Source of the DNA: Paulinella micropora
Taxonomy: Eukaryota; Cercozoa; Imbricatea; Euglyphida
Direction: 5' to 3'
Length of the DNA: 25,172 bases
Assembly (NCBI GenBank): GCA_009731375.1
Contig: BJOX01000245.1
Span: forward strand, 389,403 to 414,574
Shown: positions 9,156 through 17,337 of the stretch, piece after piece
Numbering within the stretch: the stretch's first letter is position 1
Layout: each line of letters starts with the position of its first letter
Program-made: the position numbers and the translations under genes
The notes under the pieces: model-generated
What the model was told of the DNA's origin: nothing
Seen by the model: the letters and a program-made list of their open reading frames with translations, nothing else
Database searches by the model: none

Positions 9156-9183
<28 letters not shown>
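9080..9183. repeat. Two imperfect ~20-bp direct repeats ending in a 28-base poly(A) run
   Basis: AAAATTCTGCCCTATTCAAA (from about 9079) recurs as AAAATTTTGCCATTCAAA (from 9141), and the second copy runs into 28 consecutive A (9156-9183). The A run is followed by six T and a 10-base N gap. It could be a retroposed tail, slippage, or an assembly join. Confidence 0.5.
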
Positions 9184-9187
<4 letters not shown>

Positions 9188-9191
9188 TTCA

Positions 9192-9201
9192 NNNNNNNNN
9201 N
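9192..9201. other. 10-base N gap
   Basis: Ten N bases directly after an A/T homopolymer block. A fixed small gap usually means a scaffold join of unknown or near-zero length, so continuity between the retrotransposon and the DNA to its right is not proven. Confidence 0.95.
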
Positions 9202-9256
9202 TCCTTGGGCTGCAGATAAAAAACAGTAGGAGCGCGTGTTCTCACATTTGGTGGTG

Positions 9257-9466
9257 ATGAGAAGTTCCTAGTTCTTAAGTGCCATGAGCAATGAGTTTAA
9301 CCGCTTCGTTCTCAGTCAATACTGGTGTCCAGAATCTGTATTTTAGCTCATTAGTAAGCTCTTGACAAGAGCTTTCAAACGAGCCACTGCAGAAGCGACA
9401 GCAACCAAAATTGGCTGAGAGCGAAGCACTTGAAGTCATTGTAGTTAAGAACTAGGAACTTCTCAT
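9257..9466. mobile_element. 210-bp foldback (MITE-like) element with perfect 22-bp terminal inverted repeats
   Basis: The first 22 bases (9257-9278, starting ATGAGAAGTTCC) are exactly the reverse complement of the last 22 (9445-9466). The centre is a perfect palindrome, AAGCTCTTG-A-CAAGAGCTT (9356-9374). The arms between are also recognisably homologous: CGCTTCGTTCTCAGTCAAT on the left pairs with ATTGGCTGAGAGCGAAGC on the right. The whole segment can therefore fold into one long imperfect hairpin. It has no coding capacity and no clear target-site duplication. A related copy lies near the right end (24784-24880), showing a dispersed family. This fits a non-autonomous foldback transposon; the mobilising transposase is unknown. 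Confidence 0.75.
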
Positions 9467-9916
9467 GCTGTTGTTGTTGCAATTTGTGAGAAACACGTGG
9501 ACACTCGAAGCTGCTGGTGGTGTATATATGACAAGTCGGTGTCGTCGTCGTTGTCGATGGTTGTCGATGTTGCTTTTGTTGTTCTTGTTGTTGTTGTTGA
9601 GCGATTGGCTCGTGCGCGTCGCCTCCTTCTTGCTCCACACCAAACACACACAGTCCAGAATTACAAAAACTCTGCCGCAGAATTACAACAATCCCGCGCG
9701 AGGTGGTTCAGCTACGGTTAAGACAGTCGGTGGACAGACGCAGGAAAAAAATTACAAAAATTCGATATCGCTTTGCTTGATGATTCTATGTCAGCGCGAG
9801 TGGTATAGTGTAGATTTGATTCTACTGCTGCTGCTTTTTATAGACGCAGCTTGCTAGGTGGAAAGAAAGAATTGACTAGTCGTTGCCGCAGTGAAAGAGC
9901 ACTTGACTTCTCAACG
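9467..9916. other. Mostly unique island without a confident gene
   Basis: Begins with a short imperfect TTG/GTC stretch (9467-9600). Three related AT-rich strings follow (GAATTACAAAAACTCTG near 9658, GAATTACAACAATCC near 9679, AATTACAAAAATTCG near 9749). Open frames here run on into microsatellites and have no domain. I see no RNA gene. Confidence 0.5.
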
Positions 9917-9946
9917 GAGTACTGCTGGACTCCCTACACAAGGACC
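9917..9946 (+). repeat. 30-bp direct repeat, left copy
   Basis: A 30-base sequence starting GAGTACTGCTGG and ending ACAAGGACC. It is repeated exactly at 10426-10455, on the other side of a ~480-bp pure microsatellite block. Bases outside the 30 do not match. Confidence 0.9.
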
Positions 9947-9958
9947 CAAATTATTACT

Positions 9959-10011
9959 ATTCTTCTTCTTCTTTCTTCCTTCCTTCTTCTTCTTCTTCTT
10001 CTTCTTCCTCG

Positions 10012-10046
<35 letters not shown>

Positions 10047-10279
10047 TCTCCTCCCTCCTCCCTCTTCTTCTTCTTCTTCTTCTTCTTCTTCTTCTTCTTC
10101 TTCTTCTTCGTCTTCGTCTTCGTCTTCGTCTTCGTCTTCGTCTTCGTCTTCGTCTTCGTCTTCGTCTTCGTCTTCGTCTTCGTCTTCGTCTTCTTCTTCT
10201 TCTTCTTCTTCTTCTTCTTCTTCTTCTTCTTCTTCTTCTTCTTCTTCTTCTTCTTCTTCTTCTTCTTCTTCTTCTTCTC

Positions 10280-10320
<41 letters not shown>

Positions 10321-10337
10321 CATTATTATTATTATTG

Positions 10338-10413
<76 letters not shown>
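9959..10413. repeat. Composite trinucleotide array: (TTC)n - (TTCGTC)n - (TTC)n - (TTA)n
   Basis: Imperfect TTC/TCC units to about 10070, pure TTC to about 10104, a regular TTCGTC hexamer block (~10105-10190), pure TTC again to ~10278, then TTA units to 10413 with a short interruption near 10321-10340. The long open frames across it translate only into homopolymeric Leu, Phe, Arg/Leu or Tyr, so they are not genes. Confidence 0.97.
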
Positions 10414-10425
10414 GATTTTTAGACA

Positions 10426-10455
10426 GAGTACTGCTGGACTCCCTACACAAGGACC
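10426..10455 (+). repeat. 30-bp direct repeat, right copy
   Basis: Exact second copy of 9917-9946, offset by 509 bases. It separates the (TTA)n block on its left from the (TAC)n block on its right. Confidence 0.9.
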
Positions 10456-10469
10456 GAAGTCCATACAAA

Positions 10470-10533
10470 TATACTACTACTACTACTACTACTACTACTA
10501 CACTACTACTACTATTACTACTGCTGCTGCCAT

Positions 10534-10577
<44 letters not shown>

Positions 10578-10705
10578 GTACTATTACTAGTACTACTACT
10601 GCTGCTGCCACTACTACTACTACCACTACTACTACCACTACTTACTACTACTACTATTACTACTACTACTACTGCTACTACTACTGCTACTACTACTACT
10701 GACTA

Positions 10706-10741
<36 letters not shown>

Positions 10742-10753
10742 TTACTACTTTTT

Positions 10754-10844
<91 letters not shown>

Positions 10845-10855
10845 TACTGCTGCTG

Positions 10856-10900
<45 letters not shown>

Positions 10901-10937
10901 TACTACCACTGCTGCTGCTGCACTACTACTACAACTA

Positions 10938-10978
<41 letters not shown>

Positions 10979-11044
10979 ACTACTACTACTACTACTACTG
11001 CTACTACTACTGCTACTGCTACTACTGCTAGATTACTACTATAT

Positions 11045-11122
<78 letters not shown>

Positions 11123-11130
11123 CACTACTA

Positions 11131-11197
<67 letters not shown>

Positions 11198-11240
11198 GCT
11201 GCTGCTGCTTCTGCCACTACTACTACTACTACTACTACTG

Positions 11241-11288
<48 letters not shown>

Positions 11289-11310
11289 GTAGTACTACTA
11301 GTACTACTAG

Positions 11311-11368
<58 letters not shown>

Positions 11369-11527
11369 GCTACTGCTACTACTGCTACTACTAGTACTAG
11401 TACTAGAACTAGTAGTAGTAGTATACTAGTACTACTACTACTACTACTACTTCTACTACTACTACTACTACTACTACCACTACTACTAGTGCTGCTACTA
11501 CTATACTACACTCTACTACTGCTTGCT

Positions 11528-11566
<39 letters not shown>

Positions 11567-11729
11567 TACTGACACTACTACTACTGCTACTACCATTACT
11601 ACTACTGCTGCTGCTGCTGCTGCTACTACTACTATTCTACTACTACTGCTACTAATTACCACTAACTACTTCACATACCACTAACTACTACTACTAGTAC
11701 TACTACTAACTACTCCTACTCCTGCTACA

Positions 11730-11828
<99 letters not shown>

Positions 11829-11870
11829 GCTAACTACTGCTACTACAACTACTACTACTGCTAACTACTG

Positions 11871-11940
<70 letters not shown>

Positions 11941-11990
11941 CACCACCACCACTGCTACTTCTTCTACTACTTCTACTTCTACTTCTACTA

Positions 11991-12049
<59 letters not shown>

Positions 12050-12050
12050 G
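10470..12050. repeat. ~1.6-kb (TAC/ACT)n array with TGC, TAG and CAC variants
   Basis: Almost continuous ACT/CTA/TAC trinucleotides with runs of TGC (for example ~10720-10740 and ~10955-10978), ACTAGT variants (11284-11430) and CCACCA near 11930-11952. A frame shift in the repeat every few hundred bases breaks any reading frame. No unique sequence longer than about 30 bases is present. Confidence 0.97.
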
Positions 12051-12065
12051 CGTAGTCGTTTGCAC

Positions 12066-12251
12066 ACATACAAACATACAACATACATACATACACATGC
12101 ATAGATACATAGATACATACATACATACATAGATACAGACATACATACATACATACATACATACATAGATACATACATACATACATAGATACATACATAG
12201 ATACATACATATACATACATGCATACATACATACATACATACATACATACA
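12066..12251. repeat. (CATA)n array with ATAGATAC interruptions
   Basis: Tetranucleotide CATA/TACA units, interrupted by AGATACATAGATACAT variants. It directly follows the (TAC)n array after ~15 bases of non-repeat DNA. Confidence 0.97.
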
Positions 12252-12300
12252 TCACCTGGAGACGTCTCGGTTCCTGGGCGTGTCTGCAACAGACACCTAG
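12252..12300. repeat. Short island with two perfect inverted repeats between CATA and GATA arrays
   Basis: A 10-base palindrome GAGACGTCTC (12259-12268) is followed by a hairpin with a 7-bp perfect stem and 3-base loop, GTGTCTG-CAA-CAGACAC (12280-12296). About 50 bases of non-microsatellite DNA separate the two tetranucleotide arrays. Confidence 0.7.
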
Positions 12301-12321
12301 TAGACAGGTAGATAGACAGAC

Positions 12322-12381
<60 letters not shown>

Positions 12382-12430
12382 GGATGGATAGATAGATAGG
12401 TAGATCGATCGATCGACCGATCGATCGATC

Positions 12431-12466
<36 letters not shown>

Positions 12467-12481
12467 TAAATATATATATAT

Positions 12482-12513
<32 letters not shown>

Positions 12514-12552
12514 GTAGGTAGGTAGGTAGGTAGGTAGATCGATCGATCGATC

Positions 12553-12588
<36 letters not shown>

Positions 12589-12613
12589 TATAGATAGAGA
12601 TTGATAGATAGGT
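12301..12613. repeat. (GATA)n array containing two (GATC)n blocks and a (GGTA)n block
   Basis: GATA units with internal GATC runs at about 12402-12434 and 12537-12556, a TATATA stretch near 12466-12484, and GGTA units near 12510-12535. The two GATC blocks occupy similar sites next to GGTA units, suggesting an internal duplication of about 135 bases. Confidence 0.95.
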
Positions 12614-12918
12614 AGTAGAGCTACCATGAGGTCAGTCAGGTCGGGCAGATTTTCCTGTAAGTGGTCATTGTCGTTCTCTCTCGTGTCTTCCACGATCCAA
12701 TCAAAAGGGTGGTTAAGTACTTGGTTAGTCGCAGCTTGCCTTGTTCTCCTCAAACGCAGGCGAAGTTTGAAACGGAGCCTTTGGAAAGTTGGTTTGGACC
12801 TTGCAGATATCGATCTGGACATACCTAAAGTTAAAACATGATAATGGATATTGAGCTCAGAACTTGCACGCTCCCAAATCATCTTAAGACCATAACATAT
12901 TTTTTGAAACGCGAGCAA
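12614..12918 (-). CDS. Possible coding remnant on the minus strand, unrecognised, low confidence
   Basis: A minus-strand frame starting at ATG (complement of 12916-12918) gives about 100 residues of normal, basic composition before running into the GATA array, where it becomes a meaningless Ile-Tyr-Leu-Ser repeat. The unique part is rich in Arg/Lys (an RLRFKLRLRLRRTR stretch) and then acidic (EDTRENDNDHLQENLPD). No family is recognised and no stop or splice site clearly closes it. It may be an exon, a decayed gene or chance. Confidence 0.15.
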
Positions 12919-13390
12919 GCTACGAAACTAGAAACTTGTGGTCAGGTAGAAGTGTGAACGGACAGAACACGAAACGTCGTTGGACAGAAATGGTTTCATA
13001 CTAGTTTCCGATTTTGTTGAGCCATTGTGGGCGAGGAACAAATAGCTTGTTGTCTTTGCGATACAGCTTCTTTTCTTATGGGTTTGATGTGGTCAAGTCA
13101 CTTTTTGTTGTTGTGTTTCATCCCTTAGCGAATCGATGCACCAAATTAAAATTTCGTGACATAGCTCTCGACCCGACAAACCGCGTATGAAAAATAAGCA
13201 GGTGTACAAAGTTTCGCGATAGGAGACTGAATGAATTTACGTCCGCTGTTACAGCGTTTCAGTGAGTGTGTGGTGTCTTTCGATTTGGTTACGGGGAAGG
13301 TAGCGCGCATGCAACTGTCCGAAGAAGTGGTGGGAATTGTTCTCTGGCTCTAAAGAAATCATCTAGCTAGGTAAAAAGCATAGTCTATCG
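12919..13390. other. Unique non-repeat DNA, nothing recognised
   Basis: Mixed-composition sequence of about 470 bases. I see no reading frame above 60 codons, no tRNA-like sequence and no strong inverted repeat. It is the longest stretch right of the retrotransposon free of obvious repeats and is a good unique anchor. Confidence 0.5.
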
Positions 13391-13490
13391 AGATTGTGTG
13401 TGTGTGCGTGCGTGTGTATGCATATGTCTGCGTGTGTGAGGTGTGTGGTGTGAGCACTCGCCTGCGTGTGTCTGTACATGTGTCATACTT
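13391..13490. repeat. Imperfect (GT)n array
   Basis: GTGTGT units with frequent GC, CA and TATG interruptions, fading into unique sequence around 13490. Confidence 0.8.
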
Positions 13491-13940
13491 AGTAAGTATC
13501 TGTTGGTGCACCTTGACGTGCACTGTGTACACATACAGTCGCCCGAGTTGGGCTCCAATTCGTGAGCTCTCATCTCACAGAGACGACATGAGACGCTCAA
13601 TTTTCGCACTTTTGGCAATTATTTGGCACTGCTTTAGTCAGGTTCAACATTGACTGACCCTGGAGTCAGCGCGCCGGCCTGACTACCTTCCTTAGTGTTT
13701 ACACAATGTTCCATCATCCTTTTTCGGCTGAATCAAAGGAGTCCTTTTTGGCGGTCTAACCAGTCCAGACTAACGACAGTGTTTCTACTTTTCAGTAGCC
13801 ACAGAAAGCACATTATGCTCGTGTTCGGGCTTGCGTCCTGTATTTGCATTTTCTACCTTTCGATCGATCAACAAAGTGTTATAAAGTACCTTGTGTCTGC
13901 CTTCCTTCTTCCTCTACCCTGCTGCTGCTGTGTTAGTGTT
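13491..13940. other. Unique island, no confident gene
   Basis: A short inverted repeat, TGAC...GTCA, sits around 13652-13670. A plus-strand frame from 13695 shows ~80 residues with hydrophobic stretches but runs into the (CTGT)n array, has no recognisable domain and is not called. Confidence 0.4.
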
Positions 13941-14080
13941 CTGTCTGTCTGTCTGTCTGTCTGCCTGTCTGCTGCCTGTCTGTCTGTCTGTCTGTCTGTC
14001 AGACTGTCTGTCTGTCAGTCTATTAGTATTGCTACTTGTACAAGCGCTCTTGAATTTTCTGAACACCTATCTGTCTGTCT
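13941..14080. repeat. (CTGT)n array with a 50-base insert
   Basis: CTGT/TGTC units from 13941 to about 14018, ~50 bases of unique sequence, then a few CTGT units to 14080, where the repeat switches strand. Confidence 0.95.
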
Positions 14081-14263
14081 CACACAGACAGACAGACAGA
14101 AAGACCAGACAGACAGACAGCCAGACAGTTAGACAGACAGACAGACAGACAGACAGAGAAAGACAGACAGACAGACACACAGACAGACACACAGACACAC
14201 CGACAGACACAGAAAGACAGACAAACCGACAGACAGACCGTCAGACAGACCGACAAACAGACC

Positions 14264-14307
<44 letters not shown>

Positions 14308-14328
14308 CAGACAAAAATAAAGACAGAC

Positions 14329-14370
<42 letters not shown>

Positions 14371-14545
14371 CGAAAGACTGACTGACAGACCGAAAGACCG
14401 ACAGATCGTCCGCCAGTCAGACAGACAGACCGTCCGCCAGTCAGACAGACAGTCAGACAGTCAGATAGATAGACAGACAGTCAGACATTCAGAGAGTCAG
14501 TCAGTCAGACAGACAGACAGACAAACCGACAGACGGACAGACAGA
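14081..14545. repeat. (ACAG)n array, complementary to the preceding (CTGT)n
   Basis: ACAG/CAGA units with CACA, CCGA and GTCA variants. Being the reverse complement of 13941-14080, the pair forms an inverted arrangement able to fold back. Apparent Thr/Asp/Arg/Gln repeat proteins across it are translation artefacts. Confidence 0.95.
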
Positions 14546-14559
14546 CGGGAGTACTGACG

Positions 14560-15130
14560 GGGAAGGGGGGTCCGGGGGCCCTCCCCGGGAACCGCAGCCC
14601 AGCAATTGTACGTACCCAAAACAAATTAGCCTGCACCAAAACGGATGACTGAGAATGCAACAATGCTCTAAGAGTTGTTCCAAGGGTTTATGCCGATTGC
14701 CTCCTGCAATCGAACGTACTATGTCGACTGTGGAAAGGCGGGGTTCAGGGGACCCTCCCACCGGGAGGCCAGCCCCGCAATTGTACGTACCCCAACGACT
14801 AGCCGCCACCAAATGAATGGCTGAGAATGCTGCAAGGCTGTCAGAGTCGTGCCAGAAGAGTCGAAAGGCTGATGTTTTTGTTTTCACAACCTCGGGCTGC
14901 GCTCTGTGAACCAGTTGAAAAATGGATTTACGAAGATTCTGGCAAAGTAATGCCAAAATGAATGTCTGAGAATGTTGCAAGGCTCTCAAAGTTGTGGCCG
15001 GGCTGATTTTGTGTTTTCGCAAGCTTGTCACGAGCTCTTTTTTTTTAGGGATGTAACTGAAATGTTGAAGTGAATGTAATGACCAGTAGTGCTGAGATTG
15101 CTCCAATGCTGTAAAAGTTTTGCATGTGAC
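14560..15130. repeat. Degenerate ~145-175-bp tandem repeats, three to four units
   Basis: CAATTGTACGTACCC occurs at 14603-14617 and 14778-14792, offset by 175 bases. A related string, GAATGGCTGAGAATGCTGCA, begins at 14815 and recurs diverged at 14643 and 14960, with a weaker copy near 15090. Both CAATTGTACGTACCC units are preceded by G/C-rich inverted repeats (GGGGGCCCTCCCC and CCCTCCCACCGGGAGG). A minus-strand frame crosses the area without a recognisable domain. The units look like an old, diverged satellite or repeated non-coding element. Confidence 0.65.
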
Positions 15131-15166
15131 AGTGAGAGGCGAACGACCTTGGGAAGAGGGACGGAT

Positions 15167-15399
15167 ACATGCATACATACATGCATACACGCATACATGC
15201 GTACATACATATATACATATACATACATACATACATACATACATACATACATACATACATACACACACACACACTCACACACACACATACATACACACAC
15301 ACTCACACACATACATACATACATACATACATACATACATACATGCATACTACATACATACATTCATACATACATACATATGTACATACATACACATAC
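15167..15399. repeat. (CATA)n array with (CACA)n segments
   Basis: CATACATA units interrupted by CACACAC blocks around 15261-15310, then CATA again up to a G run. Confidence 0.97.
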
Positions 15400-15593
15400 G
15401 GGGGGGGGGGGGGGGGGGGGGNNNNNNNNNNNNNNNNNNNNNNNNNNNNNNNNNNNNNNNNNNNNNNNNNNNNNNNNNNNNNNNNNNNNNNNNNNNNNNN
15501 NNNNNNNNNNNNNNNNNNNNNNNNNNNNNNNNNNNNNNNNNNNNNNNNNNNNNNNNNNNNNNNNNNNNNNNNNNNNNNNNNNNNNNNNNNNNN
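15400..15593. other. 22-base poly(G) run abutting a 172-base N gap
   Basis: G at 15400-15421 is directly followed by N at 15422-15593. A pure G run at a contig end is a well-known product of dark cycles in two-colour Illumina chemistry, so the G tract may not be genomic. Confidence 0.9.
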
Positions 15594-15594
15594 C

Positions 15595-15661
<67 letters not shown>

Positions 15662-15684
15662 TATTATTATTATTATTACTATTA

Positions 15685-15751
<67 letters not shown>

Positions 15752-15984
15752 AATTATTATTATTATTATTATTATCATTCATTATCATTATCATTCATTA
15801 TCATTATTATTCATTATTATTATTATTATTGTTATTATTGTTATTATTATTATTATTGTTATTATTATTGTTATTATTATTGTTATTATTATTGTTATTT
15901 ACTATTATTGTTATTATTATTGTTATCATTATTGTTATTATTATTGTTATTATTATTATTGTTATTATTATTATTATTATTATT
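15594..15984. repeat. (TTA)n array with TCA and TTG variants
   Basis: TTA/ATT units with periodic ATC (15704-15810) and later a fairly regular GTTATTATTATT pattern (~15829-15970). It ends exactly where the SINE-like repeat starts. Confidence 0.97.
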
Positions 15985-16094
15985 CCCTTGCGGGGGTGTC
16001 ATTAGAGCTTATCGTCAATTCTTCGTACTCCCCTCACGGGTGAGACGATGGAGGCGCATGTGCAGAAATGCATCAGCCATTGACAGAGAAGCAC
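15985..16094 (+). mobile_element. SINE-like dispersed repeat, copy 1 (110 bp) with (TTA)n tail
   Basis: Starts CCCTTGCGGGGG and ends CAGAGAAGCAC, followed at once by (TAT)n. By eye all 110 bases match copy 3 (16469-16578). It contains a small perfect inverted repeat, CTCAC-GG-GTGAG. The unit has no useful reading frame. A constant 3' end joined to a simple repeat is typical of short retroposons, and orientation is assigned on that basis. Confidence 0.75.
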
Positions 16095-16136
<42 letters not shown>

Positions 16137-16170
16137 CATTATTATCATTATCATTATTATCATTATTATT
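16095..16170. repeat. (TTA)n/(TCA)n array
   Basis: Pure ATT units passing into ATC/ATT mixtures; the tail of copy 1 and the left flank of truncated copy 2. Confidence 0.95.
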
Positions 16171-16212
16171 GGCGCATGTGCAGAAATGCATCAGCCATTG
16201 ACAGAGAAGCAC
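16171..16212 (+). mobile_element. SINE-like dispersed repeat, copy 2, 5'-truncated (42 bp)
   Basis: Identical to the last 42 bases of copies 1 and 3, starting GGCGCATGTGC and ending at the same GAAGCAC, again followed by a simple repeat. Loss of the 5' part with a constant 3' end is the pattern left by incomplete reverse transcription. Confidence 0.75.
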
Positions 16213-16268
16213 TATCATTATTATTATTATCATTATCATTATTATCATTATCATTATTATTATTATTA

Positions 16269-16319
<51 letters not shown>

Positions 16320-16351
16320 TTAAAATTATTATTATTATTATCATTATTATT
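16213..16351. repeat. (TTA)n/(TCA)n array
   Basis: ATC/ATT mixtures then pure TTA with two short A/T interruptions, ending at the tRNA-like segment. Confidence 0.95.
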
Positions 16352-16388
16352 GGCCCTGTCGCCAGTTCGATTCCCGTCGGTGCCACCA
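16352..16388 (+). ncRNA. tRNA 3'-end-like segment with B box and CCA
   Basis: AGTTCGATTCC (16364-16374) fits the tRNA T-loop/B-box consensus. It is followed, at the tRNA-correct distance, by a 7-base acceptor strand CGGTGCC, discriminator A and CCA (16386-16388). The T stem pairs only partly (three of five) and no D arm, anticodon arm or A box lies upstream, where a TTA array sits instead. It is therefore a fragment, not a tRNA gene, and probably the tRNA-related head of a SINE or retroposed tRNA 3' half. Confidence 0.5.
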
Positions 16389-16456
16389 GTATTTTCATTG
16401 AACATACCGATCCATCTGGATCAGTATTTTCATTGAACATACCGGCCCGTCTGGAA
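16387..16456 (+). repeat. Two tandem 35-bp units between the tRNA-like segment and SINE-like copy 3
   Basis: CAGTATTTTCATTGAACATA begins at 16387 and again at 16422. The second unit differs from the first mainly in its last third (CCGATCCATCTG versus CCGGCCCGTCTG). Confidence 0.9.
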
Positions 16457-16468
16457 GTGTTGGAACTG

Positions 16469-16578
16469 CCCTTGCGGGGGTGTCATTAGAGCTTATCGTC
16501 AATTCTTCGTACTCCCCTCACGGGTGAGACGATGGAGGCGCATGTGCAGAAATGCATCAGCCATTGACAGAGAAGCAC
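16469..16578 (+). mobile_element. SINE-like dispersed repeat, copy 3 (110 bp), possibly the full-length form
   Basis: Same 110 bases as copy 1, followed by a (TAT/TCA)n tail. Unlike copy 1 it is preceded by the 35-bp tandem units and the tRNA-like segment (16352-16456), which could be its 5' head. If so, the complete unit is about 227 bp. Confidence 0.7.
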
Positions 16579-16839
16579 TATCATTATTATTATTAAAATT
16601 ATTATTATAAAAATTATTATTATTATTATTATTATTATCATCATCATCATTATCATTATTATCATTATCATTACTGTTATTCTTCTTCTTCTTCTTCTTC
16701 TTCTTCTTCTTCTTCTTCTTCTTCTTCTTCTTCTTCTTCTTCTTCTTCTTCTTCTTCTTCTTCTTCTTCTTCTTCTTCTTCTTCTTCTTCTCATTTTTAT
16801 TATTATTATCACTATTATTATCATTACCACCACTACTAT

Positions 16840-16909
<70 letters not shown>

Positions 16910-16983
16910 GCTACTACTAGTACTACTACTACTACTAGTACTTGTAGTAGTAGTACTAGTAGTACTAGTACTAGTACTACTAG

Positions 16984-17054
<71 letters not shown>

Positions 17055-17055
17055 T
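16579..17055. repeat. Compound array: (TTA/TCA)n - (TTC)n - (TTA/TCA)n - (TAC)n
   Basis: ATT/ATC units to ~16680, pure TTC to ~16791, a short ATT/ATC stretch, then ACT/TAC units with ACTAGT variants (16916-16985). The motif order partly repeats that of 9959-12050. Confidence 0.97.
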
Positions 17056-17150
17056 CACAACTATGTGTGGTTGTCAGGTTTGTAGCTATGTTAGTCAATC
17101 AAGATGGTAAGGGCATCTACAGCAGTGACCTCCCTGCTTTGAAGGTGTGT
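17056..17150. other. Short unique island
   Basis: About 95 bases of non-repeat sequence between the TAC and GT arrays. I see nothing recognisable. Confidence 0.5.
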
Positions 17151-17153
17151 GTT

Positions 17154-17203
<50 letters not shown>

Positions 17204-17305
17204 TGCGTGTTTTTGTTTGTTTCTGTGTTTCTGTGTTAACTAGTTTGTTTGTTTGTATGTTTGATTGTTTGTTTTTTGTGTTTGTTTGTTTGTTTGTTTG
17301 TTTGT

Positions 17306-17337
<32 letters not shown>

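Larger units (their letters stand above)
1..9183 (+). mobile_element. Ty3/gypsy-type LTR retrotransposon, left end cut off by the window
   Basis: Two long intact reading frames in gag-pol order, with integrase after RT-RNase H, identify a Ty3/gypsy (Metaviridae) element. The 5' LTR, primer-binding site and start of gag lie outside the window. About 1.65 kb of non-coding DNA follows pol and carries a TATA-like box and two AATAAA hexamers, compatible with a 3' LTR. Without the 5' LTR its limits cannot be set, so the right boundary given here, at the end of an A run, is provisional. More than 2,500 codons carry no frameshift and only one internal stop, a UGA in a readthrough context, which argues for a recent and possibly functional copy. 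Confidence 0.85.

Noticed and set aside
9891-11429. 512-codon plus-strand frame across the TTC/TTA/TAC arrays
   Set aside because: It translates only to homopolymer runs of Leu, Phe, Ile, Tyr and Thr that follow the repeat phase. No domain or normal composition; a microsatellite artefact.
13941-14545. CRISPR array
   Set aside because: Repeats are 4-bp units without unique spacers of even length, no cas-like genes are present, and the context is eukaryotic.
14501-15130. Minus-strand ORF over the degenerate repeat region
   Set aside because: Composition is mixed, but the frame crosses diverged non-coding repeat units, begins and ends in microsatellites and matches no family I know.
15089-15399. 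Telomere at the CATA/poly(G) end
   Set aside because: No TTAGGG, TTTAGGG, TTTTGGGG or similar telomeric unit; the G run is homopolymeric and borders a gap.
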